From Apostichopus japonicus (Eukaryota > Echinodermata > Holothuroidea > Aspidochirotida > Stichopodidae): a stretch of DNA of 64,000 bases. The DNA lies in NCBI RefSeq assembly GCF_037975245.1, contig NC_092576.1:27727611-27791610 (forward strand). Direction: 5' to 3'. Of this stretch, positions 32,941-44,900 are shown piece after piece. The notes beneath the pieces were generated by a model, which was not told where the DNA came from, did no database searches, and was given only the letters and a program-made list of their open reading frames with translations. Numbering within the stretch: position 1 is the stretch's first letter; the number at the start of each line of letters is the position of its first letter. The position numbers were made by a program, and so were the translations under genes.

Positions 32941-35900
32941 GTTTGTAAACGCTAATCTGAGTCTGTTGTAGGCCTAGGCTCAAGCATAACGTTAGGTCCG
33001 CTTTGGTAATTTTGTAAAGGGACGCATTCAGTTAACTCAGGGCAAGGGGTAAGCATAGTCGCTGTTCATTCATGTAAATCACAGATTCAAAACGAAGGTT
33101 TCTTTCTTTTAAACCGTTGTAATAGAACCATTTTCAGGTCGTTTACCAGAATGGATAATCACATTCACTCAGTTGTCAAATGCATAGGCTTGTATTGTAA
33201 CAGGAGGACTAAATTCCTAAGTTACAAAAAGCCCCTAGCATATCACCAAATTTGAGAACTTTAGCTTTCCCACACAAAATGCAGCCCATGTCAATGATGT
33301 TTACAGGATGTGAAAGTTTCCAAAAGAAGTATATTTCAGGAAATGTACAAAGCATTGAGACTGCAGGTTTGATACTGAAATCAAAACTGAAATCGATATA
33401 GGCCAGCCTATACTACTAGTAGTAATAAAGGAAAGCTTGGCAACATATTTATCAAACATGGAATTGGAATGGTACATTGCCTAGTCATCAATGTCAAATA
33501 AAGGCTAGGCCTAGGAATAGGCCTGTCAGTGTTGGGCCTATCTGGTCTTGGCTAGGTTATGGGATAACAAAAGTGTCACAGTATCATGTATACGAGGAAG
33601 TGTGAGTTAAGTCTTTGCTTATTGTCTGTATGATTTAATGTCCCTCACAAAACTACAATAGCAGGAAAATTAAAACAACACACAGAACATTGCCTAGACT
33701 ATAGACTGTTAATAAATACTGTAACTTAGTAGGTCTAAGTATAGATGGACCTGTTAGTGTTGGAGGCCAACCTGGTCTTGTCTAACTAGTTACATGATAA
33801 CAAAATTGTCAACATACGAGGAAATGGGGTTTAAGGCACTGGCTATTTTGTGTAGGTTGTAATGTCCCTCGCAAAACTACAACAGCATATAAACTAGAAT
33901 AGCACATAAAGTTTGTTAGTGTATCCTGTAATATGTATGAAGAAGGTAGTTTGTCAACTGTGTAGTGTTAAAGGGGAAGACTCGCCCCAAACCGTGTGCC
34001 GCTCTCTGAAAAAGTTAACTAAGTTCCGTTTCCTGCAAGTGAAGTTTTTTTCTTATCGCTACAAAATGCAGTAATGAAAGGTGTAGTTTGTTATGTTGTA
34101 TCTGGACCTGAGATCAGGGAGTTCCATAACAACTTCCTGCTGAGATGTCCATCGCTGCTATGTACACTGTGTTGTGGGTATTGACCGTAGCTGCATGTAT
34201 TGACTGTAGTGTCTAATTAGCGACAGAAGCAAGCTGTGTATGTATTTTCTGGGATCGATGGTGGTGTCTAACACTTCTGTTACACCTCATTCAAAACTAG
34301 GTCAGATAACCGGCATCAGACGTTTCTTTGTAAGTTTGTGCGCGGGTCTTCACTCCCTTAAACAGTAAGATTATGTAAGTTTATTAAGGCAATGCTCTTC
34401 AAACTAGTACTTAGGTATTATGTCCACATGCTTTTCTTCAACTATACAAACGTAAGCTAATAGTAGACACCACACCCAACCATGGACCAGCTTCACCAAA
34501 TCAGAACCAGAGAGTAGAACAATTACACAGAGTAGTCAGGCCCAAGCACAGGAAAGCGATGAATGAGAGTAATTTATTCAAACACAGTCACATATAGCAA
34601 AACACTAAATTACATGATTGAAATTATTAACCGCAAAAAAAGATAAACAAAGAAGTCTTCCATTAAGGGTAGACCCGTTGATGATTGAATAAGAACTACT
34701 TCACTTGTACAGTGTAATACAATGGAAACAAAGCTAGGTGAACATTTAATGGAATATCAAGCATAAATATATTAAAAATTGACATGTGAGTTCGTTACAT
34801 TTATGGAAATGTCACCGGAGATATGTCCACTACAACTTAGCTATATGCTTACAGTGTCTGTTGGTTTCCAATCAGGAAATGGAAGCAAGGGTCGTTGGTT
34901 TTGTTCCAAACCGCACACACACACACACACACACCAGTATGGTTCAGAACAAAAAAATAGTGAGAAGATGTGATCTAGCCAACAGGGAATACTTTACCCA
35001 CTATGGCATGGCAAAATACTTTGCACCATGGGTAAAATTGCTCTACTAGTGGGAAGATGTGATCTAGTAGTTTTGAACACATTAACCATACTACTTTTAT
35101 AAGATACAAAAACTTCGGAACCTTCTCGAAAACTGTACCCAAACTAAAATTTGAATAACTACAATTGATAATTTTCTTTAAATTTGACTTTTTTTTGCAG
35201 ATCTTTGTATTTTCTGTCGGAGGTAAAGACTGGGCCAAATATGACTGGAGCCTTATCACCACGGTGGCCATGTTTGGGGATTACGACCCGGGTCTCATGT
35301 GCCAAGCCCACTCGGCAGGTGCTAGAGTTGTCTTGAAAGGTGATTAAAATGACATCAATTTTAAAATCAGTTAATGAAGGATGCAAAAGAAATAATTACT
35401 GGAAAAAAATGTACAATTATGGTTTCCGATTAGAAAACCGCTTGTCTTCATAATGATTTTTATTGCCGTAGCGGTCTCTGTGTGAAATATAAGTTACCAG
35501 CATCTCTTTAGCCCTAGAAACGACTTTACACGATGTTTGCAACGATTTTTTTTTTACCATGGTCCACTTTCAGGGTTTGTCAAGAGAAAGCAGGTGTTCC
35601 TTGAATAGATGCTGTGAAGTCGTAAGGTTTTTCTCTTTTTGGTAGGCCCTCTATCATCCGCGGGCTTATATCGCTAAAACATTTCACCGTCATTTAGTTT
35701 ATATATATATATATATTACTGTTTACACGGGTCCAAAAATCGGGAACCGGGTACCCGAGAGCCGTTACCCGTCGGGTATCCCGGTACCCGGGAAAAATTG
35801 TTTACTCTCGTGTTTCACGATTTTCAAGAAATTACATATTGGATGCTATTATAAATGAAGTATATTCTCTACTGACAATGTTTTCATGTTCAAAAACGTA

Positions 35901-38900
35901 TGTGTAAGGTAAGGTATGAAACCTTCCTCAATAATTTCTATTTGCTTTTTTTCTGTCATAAACTTGTTAATTACTTAATATAATTATTAATTAACATTAC
36001 TACTAATTAGAAGTAATGTTGTTAACATCGCACTGCCGCCGCTGCTTATGCAGGCTCTCCAAGTCTATTGGATCACACCATAAAAATATCCAAGTTAGCT
36101 TCTAAACAGTTTTTACTACTACTATCTATTATGCAGGCCCAGGGTTCGCATTAGCCGCGAGATTACGCGATTCGCGCAATTTGATCGCATTTAGAATACG
36201 CGATTTGTAAAATGCCACTTGCGATTATTATTTTTTATTTATCCCGTCTATAATCCATAAACTTGTCAATGCATGAGAAATCTAGCTAAACCTAACCATC
36301 TTTTTATTCGCTGAAATTGTGACGCAGTTATAAGATATCCATGGTACACATTCATTATTGCTGTTACGTTCGACCACGTGGTTGCCTAACACCACACTAA
36401 GTCAATGGGAAATCTGCCTAACCGTAGGTTTGCGATTTTTTTTTTTTTAAATCACACTTTGCGTAGGATTCGGGTAATAAATTAGGAACCGGGTAGTATT
36501 GCGTCGGGCGGGTACCCGGGTACCCGGATAACCCGTGCAAACACTAATATATATACATGTGGGAATCACTCGGAAGAAAATATAAAAATACCACTTAATC
36601 GTTTCAAAATAATTTGGGAGTATAAAGAAATTTAGTGTAAAAGTTCTTATATTTGGAAAAACATGTTATGACATTTCAAGTAAAATTCTGGAAATTAACC
36701 AGATTTGTGCAGTTTTGAAACGTCTGACTCACAGATTCTTTTATATGTGCAGGAGTAGAGTAGAAGCAAAATCTGCTAGAAAGTTAAAAAAATGGTCACT
36801 CAAATCATACCCAGAAGCAAGGAAAATATGAGTCAAGTAAACAAGAAATAATAACTGAGGATTTAAAACTTAAAGTGTCCTCAGCATTCCAGCCAAAATA
36901 TGCTAGTAAAATCAAATAATGGTCACTTATTGCCAAAGAAGAAGTATGCATAATGTGGGGCCAAACAATCAAACAACATTAAATGAGCATTAAAAATCTC
37001 AGCCTTCCAGCCAAAATATGCTATAAGATCAAATAATGGTCACTCATTACCTACCAATATAAGTCAGTAAAATGTGAGTCAAACAACAAACTCAATATAA
37101 CTCATGTATGCCAACCTAAACATGCATTCTACCGACACCTGTATAGGATTTTGTCTCACCGTGCCGCCATAGCACCGTCTAATTACATTCCTTGAATGTT
37201 TGGGAAACGTATTGAAGGGTTGACTGAACCTCTGAGATATAACTTTTGCTAACGTGAGACCTGTGCTTAAAATTTCCTTTACCTTTGAAGAAGATTTAAA
37301 CAAATTACACAATTTACCAAATTAAAATTACAGACGCAACCATCAACATTCTATTTCATGACCTCATCTCAAAACCTCATCTCAAATCAATATGTTTTAT
37401 GTCACAAAGAATAGAGCATTATTTGGATAAATTTTCTTGTGTTTTATTCTTCCCTTATATTTAATATTTTTAATATTTAATGCTTCTAATTAAAATAAAG
37501 ACTCTTGGCCATCCACATTCTATTTCATGACCTCATACAGTAGATCTCAAACCTAATACTGGTCATTTTCAACTAAATACTTACAAGTATCTACATTATT
37601 TACGTCACAAAGAATAACACATAACTTGAATAAACGTCTTGTGTTTCATATTTCCTTTTTGGTTACTTGCTGTAGGCAGGCAAAGTAACCTATGCTGTCA
37701 AGTTGGTGTGCGTGCGTGGATGGGTGTGTATGGTTGTACATGTATGTGATGCCTTAGCTTGGTATCTTGAATTTAGGTAACATCTACAGTTCTCATATTT
37801 GGGCATGTGCCTTCCCCCTAATAAGTAAATGAACACTATTGTTTTGGGTGGAGGTCAAAGGTCATTTGGGGTCAGCAAAAATGCTGTATTTCAAGAACCC
37901 GAACAACCAAGGAGCTCATATAGGCATGGTTTGATCACCTCATGTAGTGTAATTATCTGGTGTAGGTCAGAGTTCATTTAAGGTCACAAGGGGTCAAAAC
38001 TTGAAAAAACTTGTAAAAACAATATTTCCAGATGGAAACTTAATTGGCTCTCATATTTTGCCTGTGGCTTCCCTATAGTGAATACAAGAACCTCATTGTT
38101 TTGGTGGAGGTCAAAGGTCATTTGGGGTCAACAAAGGTCGCTCCGTATAAAAGCCATATAATCAAAACCTTGTAAACACGATATCCCAAGATAGATTTAT
38201 ACTGCTCTCCATATGTAGTATTAACTTCAGCCAGTGTTATAAGTGTGCAAACCTACTCTGCGTTATTTATTTAAAGGCAGTTAACAGCTCTGGGAGTGGT
38301 TTTTTCTCCGGTGTAAATATATATATTTTTCCTTTCATTTTGTTCTTCCATATCGTATTTCAGGACTTCCACCGGTATCCAATCTTTCTGACCCATCCGC
38401 CCGCAAAGCTTGGATAGACCAGCAGATTGCCTTGGCTCAAAAACAGTACATGGACGGTATCAACATCGATACGGAGGACGCCCTCAATAGTTCGGAGGCC
38501 GTGTATCTCACAAAGCTGGTCGCCGAGGCCCGCGACGCCTTTCACAAAGCTATTCCTCATTCACAGGTAACACTTGAAGATCTTCAGATCCAAGTCGAGT
38601 CAGATTTAATGCTTGTCGAGACCTGTTTCCTTGGGCCGTCGGTGTTCGGGTTTGAGGGGTAACGGTGGACATGCTGGCTGGCCGACCCACCCCCATCCTC
38701 ATGGCATTTGGTTTTGGCAAAGATAGGAATTTTTCACAATTTTTGATACTTTGTTGATGCTTCTGGCAACAGCAGAGTGAATGATGTCACCATGGCAACC
38801 AGTGGGAAAAAAATGTTTTTGATCTTATTATATAATCATCGAAATATTGGGTTATTCATAGAGGAATAATAATATTTCTACAAGAAAGCATTTTCAATGA

Positions 38901-41900
38901 AGTTCTACACACAGAAATTATACATTGACAGAGGAAGCATTCAAAATGTGTCACATGTCAATGATAAATCTACAGAAAGATGATAATAGGACGGTAAAGC
39001 TTTTGAACAACATCTACTGTGATGACATCACTGACCAACTTGTGTGGTCAGTAACTTGTGTGGTCAGTAACTTGTGTGGTCAATGCAAAGCTTTAGCCAT
39101 CCAAAACAAGGTAAAATTCATCAACTGTATCTCAAGTTATTTTAGTTAGCTAACAGTGTGGATTTTATATCACTTATAACTTGAAACTAAAGTGACATTG
39201 GAATGATATGATATTACCCACTCTATAGTTGCCAGATACCTAAATAAAAGTTTGATACCAAACAAATTATTTGTTTATAAATCTTGCTTATTAGTATGCT
39301 GTGTCAACCTCTTATTGTGTAAAATTTTGCAACATTTCTGAAGATATGGCCATTATATATTTGATAACTTTTACTTGTATTTCAGGTGTCTTTTGATGTG
39401 GCCTGGTCTCCAGACTGCATAGATGGACGTTGCTATGACTACCCAGGTCTGGCTAAGGCTAGCGACCTCCTCTTTGTGATGTCATACGATGAACAGGGTC
39501 AGATACTGGAGGGTCCTTGTATAGCCAAGGCCAACTCGCCATACAAGAAGACAGCCACAGGTAAGACACACTGAGTCGCATTACGGGGACAAGTCTGCTG
39601 GTCCACGTGTCTGCTAAGATGAATTCTAGTTATGTAGAGGAAGACAGTGACAGTTAAGACACACTGAGTCGCAGTACGGGGACAAGTCTGCTGGTCCACG
39701 TGTCTGCAAAGGTGAAATCTAGTTATGTAGAGGAAGGAGTGTATGTACACATCCATCTCTAGTCTCCAGTCCCTTCCCCTGGTTTTACCCCCTCCCCTTC
39801 CCACCCCTCCCCACCGTCATACTGAGAGAATTTCAACTTGCAATTTTTAAGATAACAATAGTGGCCCAAGTACTGAGGGTCTCAATTATTTACAGTTATT
39901 TTTTGTCAAGTTTTATAACTCATTAAATTCTGAGAAGATTAGAACACGAGACACCTTGTGTAGAAAAAGTCTGTAAACATCATGGTCATTGTGTCGAAAT
40001 CGTGACCAGTTTTATATAGTGTTTTGTCATGCTATATGCTATGTAAATTGTTTTGTTGTTGTTCCATTTCTGGTGCAGGGAGGGGGGGGGGGTTATTTGA
40101 GGAGAGTTGTCTAGTCAAAAGATTTTTTGGAGAGGGGACATTAAAGTCCATTCATCTATATGTACAGGAAATGTACATTGTTTTAGACACTTTTCCCAGC
40201 CATAGGGAAGTGCGTGAGTCCATGCATGTGGCATTAACATGCCATCAAACTGTTGTGATGTGGCATCATTCACATCTCCTCGAGCTGTATAGTTTTTTTC
40301 TTTCCTTGTCAAAGTATTTCATTCTTGTTCAGCCTTGAATATTTTGCAACGTTGATTTTGCACCGTTGCTAATTGCCAGACGACCGATTTGGGGATTTCC
40401 GTCCGTCCGAGCGATCAAAACAACAGAACGCTTTAAACCACCCGAGGGATGGGTTTCACTTTTGCTTAGTAGTCGAGGAATCCTGTTTTGTTGTAACAGG
40501 AAGTTACACAGTCAATAGATAACTGTACTTTGTGTTTATAAAGTCTGTCATTATAATTGCAGAATGCTTTGACAGCAGAATGTCGTAGAAGCTTTCTCTT
40601 CTGTTTGGTTTTATTATCGCTCTCATTTCCTTTAATAAAGAATATCATTTGTTGTTGTTGTTGTAGTTGGGTATAATATAGGTTCACTGTTAAAAAGGTT
40701 TTGAATGTCTTTGGCAGTATTGTCAAATTATCCAATAGGTAGATGTGTAATGTGTAGGGGACTCCAAGGTCATAGGGGACCCCAAGGTCATAGGGGACCT
40801 ACATGAACACTCTCTGGCAAGACAAGCAACTTTCTATTTTGGGTTGTTTGCTGCAAACTTGAAAGGTGAAGGTAGGGTGGAAAGGGGGGGGTGGAAGAGA
40901 GAGGTGCGCCCAAATCCTGATGTTAACCAGGCACTTGCTCTGGTGGGCGAGTGAAAACTTGATTGACAGTTCCACTTTGACACCAAACAACCCATTCAAT
41001 AAGCACAGGTAATTTGTTGTCTTATGTAAGAATCAAATGCCTGGGAAATCATTTCTACTCCATTAAAACCCATGGTTCCCAAATCTATGAGCTGCGACGC
41101 CAAAGTGGGTCATCCAGTGAGTCAGGAAGGAACGCGAGAAAAGAAATGGTCATTGAACAATGCATCTTATTCAAGTTCCCTGCTGTCAGACAGTCACATG
41201 ATAATTTGTGTCCCAGGTTTTGTTGAATGTGTGTGTTGTTGTTCAATATGTAATGTGCAATCAAATCAGTTAATGTGCAGTCAAATCAGGCCAATGTGCA
41301 ATCAAATCAGGCCAACGTGCATTCAAATCAGGCAAATGTGCATTCAAATCAGGCCAATGTGCCATCAAATCAGGCCAATGTGCAATCACATCAGGCCAAT
41401 GTGCAATCACATCAGGCCAATGTGCAGTCAAATCAGGCCAATGTGCCATCAAATCAGTCAATATGCAACCAAATCAGGCCAATGTGCAATCAAATCAGGC
41501 GGCCAATGTGCAAGTTAATCATCAGTCAGCGAGGAGAGTTAAAATACATGATTTTAGGTCTTAGAAATTTACGGATGGCAATTAGCCATGAGGAACATCA
41601 CAGCCTGGGTCCTCACGGAAAACAGTTGGGACCTTTAAAGAAGAGCCTTTAAGAAAAAGAAGGAAAGGCAAAAGTCTGCATTGATATCTAAACATGTTAC
41701 AATTTCTATGGTCCACAGGAGTGCAGGGTTTTCTGGACATGGGAATTCCGGCCCAGAAGTTGGTCCTTGGCGTTCCGTGGTACGGTTATGACTACCCCTG
41801 TGTCAGTCTCAGTGAGGTATGTATGTAGTCTATAGCCGTATACGTTTTCTGTTCGTACTTTAAAGGCAGCTAAAATTGTCCGCTTACAAAAAGTTGCTGA

Positions 41901-44900
41901 AATTTTTCTGAATCTTTATGTGAAAACGACATCATCATAACATGTTGTATTGCGAGGATGTGAATTTTTTTTTTAATCTAGTGATGTTTTGTAAAGGCAT
42001 CTGGCAACAGAGGATAGAATTGATGAATTGGCAAATATTTCGGATGCTCGGTCTGATCAAGCGTAACTTCCTCTTTCAAGGTAAAGATGTTGTTTTGAAA
42101 TTTTACAAAACAGTTAGTAAAGCCACATCTTCAGTATGCTATACAGGGCTTCGAATCCTTTTCATGAAAAGGATAAATTTGAACTGGAGCAGATTCAGAG
42201 AAGAGCTACTAGGATTATTTCCAACATTTGGCATCTCCCCCCATATGTATTTTAGATCCTCCTGCAAGCAGGAGCTAGCGAAGAAGCCATCATTGGCTTA
42301 TCAAAGCCGCAAGCTGACAGAAATCAGTCTCTTAGATTTATATTTAACGTCCATGATTATGAATTGTTAACTGTCAACAACTCTGTAACTGGACAACGTA
42401 CATTAATCTTGGAGTGACTCGAACTGGGGACCTTATGATTGAAAGGAACCGGTGTTAACCACTGAGCTAACACTCCTAAAAGTCGTTATGAAAGTCGTTT
42501 AAGTCGTTATGAAAGTCGTTTACTAACTACACTTGAATTGAGGAGAGACTGTGGTGACATGATACAGGTTCATAAGTTCCTTACAAACTACCGTTTCTCG
42601 AACTCGTAGCCATAGACTCAAATTAGTTTTATAAAAGATTTTTCTCGTCTGGAGAGAATTGAGCTTCTCTCCAAGGTTTTTGTGAGTTACAGCAAGGCAT
42701 GGTCTGGAAACATGGAATCACAGATTTCACGATCTTTACAAATATCTCTATTCACTTTGAATATAATCTTTTTAATAATGGGGGGCATTGTGGTCAAGTG
42801 GTTAAGGCAGTGGACTTGTGATCTAAGGATTACAGGTTCAAGCCCTGGCCAGATCATTGCGTTGTGTCCTTGGGGCAAGGTACTTTATCTCCATTGCCTC
42901 TCTTCACCAAGGTGTATAAATGGGGAAACTAAAGGTAACTTGTAAATGTAATTGCGTGCGCTGGTTTGTGGCTGCACCTATGGGAAGTCCCCCAGGGGAA
43001 ATGTGATTGTGGTGCACTGTGGTGCCCCAGGAGAGATTGATTGAATTGTGCACACTATGGTGTGCAGGTGTGACAAGTTACCAATGACCAGGGCTAAGTT
43101 GTACAGGCTATGGTACACTCATTGGGGGTGTGAATAGCGTTCTAAATGCTGGTTAATAATAACAATAATAATAAACTTACTCTATTTTCTCACCACCCAA
43201 GGATGGAGTTTGCACCATACCCTTCCACCCTTACCGTGGGGTCAACTGCAGTGATGCGGCGGGCTCGCAGAAATGCTACAATGTGATACTGGACCTGATT
43301 GAGACCATGGAAATAACACCCTCATGGAATGACACTTACAAGGCTCCGTACTTTACTTACTTTGTGAGTTAATGGGTTTCTTTTTTTATCGTTGCAAACC
43401 ATTTACTCCCTCCCCATTCATGAGACTTAAACCACAAGATTCATCCTTTGCATTCATCCTTGCATTTATTAAGGTGTGAAAATAAATCTTGTTCAACATT
43501 GATAAAAATAGAACACAACTTTTAGGACTCATACCACCATAGAAGAGATACCTTTGTATACTTCACTGACATTTGTAATGAGATGCAAATCTATTGATGA
43601 GATGCAAATTGATTCATGAATACACTTTTACCATTGACCATGACCATTTCATGTAAGGAGATGCCTACTAGTGATATGCACCCTCACTAATGAGATGCAT
43701 TATCTTTAAAGAGATGCAAATTTGCTAATGTATGCAAATGCATTAATGAAGATAAATTATCAATGGGGATCTTTGGAGGGAGGGCGCTGTTATATCGGTC
43801 CTAGCGGTGGCCTATATAAGGCTATGGGTCAAAATGTGTGTGATGTATCATGTTAACAGATCTCCAAAGATTTTGTTTAGCACACTTACATATATCTCAG
43901 TCTATGTTTTAAGTTGTTAAATATTTTCAAAAAGACCTTGTCTTCAATGATAATGAGAAGAATTGCAGTTATAAGTCCAGTTAATTCCTTTTTGGAGACT
44001 TGGATACAATTGTCACTGACGCTCAAAGCTTAAACTCAGTTCAGCGGATGTGATTGAAAAATACCTGAAAGAAGCTCTCTGATTGGTTGACGACCAGACG
44101 TGTGAAAAATGCCACACAAACGAACACATAAATGCAATGCCAATTAATGAGATGCTAACACTTTAACGAGGCGGTGCACTTTCATTAATGAGTTCCTCTT
44201 TCATTTAAAAATGACAGGTGATTAGTCAGGTGCACTTTCTTTAGGTGAGGTGCACTTTTAATAATGCGATGCACATTCATTTATGAATGCAAATCTGAGA
44301 GGTTGCTTCCATGAAGGAGAGCTTGTAAAGCCCACCATCTCTGCCTTACAATAACTTTTTAGGATAGAGATGCTTGTCGTGGACAATGCTCCCTGAAAAT
44401 CTTAACCAGTCTAAGAAATACAGGAGGTCACTTTTCGGTTGAATTTGCCACGGCTTCGATGAGTCAGATACATTAAACAGAATGATTTTTTGTAGTACCA
44501 CAAAGCATTTGTCTGCTACATGTAACTTAATTGTTAGTTGTTAGGAGCAATGAGATGGGGGGGGGGGAAGGGGGACCATCTAGGTTTTGTGTGACTATGA
44601 CATGGCAAAGTAAAACTTATTACTTTTGTCCGAGATGAGAAAATTTCTGTTCCCGCGATCGAAATCAGCCTCATTGGACTTGTCTTTTTTACATTCAATT
44701 CAGATTGGACTTGTACATAAATAACCCCAAATTGGTAAAAAATTGAATTTGTATCGCCACGCATCACCTCAGAGGTACTGAATTGTGAGCAAGAAATAGT
44801 GGTATGATCCAACCGTAGGGGAATTGTCCAGGCCAAAAGCTGTTGTTCCATTCACCAGAATAATTCGTCTCTCCTTTCGGCATACAAATTGATCCTTGTT

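Larger units (their letters stand above)
26645..32950. repeat. Segmental duplication, copy B
   Basis: About 6.3 kb, collinear with copy A (11377-20680). It lacks two copy-A segments: the junction near 29370 joins the middle of a TTAA MITE to sequence matching 17277, and the junction near 30803 joins the end of a second TTAA MITE to sequence matching about 19425. It carries an extra insertion of about 0.9 kb at about 31050-31942. Its right end continues into the complete CTBS gene, so this copy feeds the working gene. Confidence 0.9.

Noticed and set aside
38662-38662. CTBS exon 3 reading on past 38566 to a stop at 38660-38662
   Set aside because: The GTAACA donor at 38567 and in-phase joining to exon 4 (FDVAWSP) show that the extension is intron.
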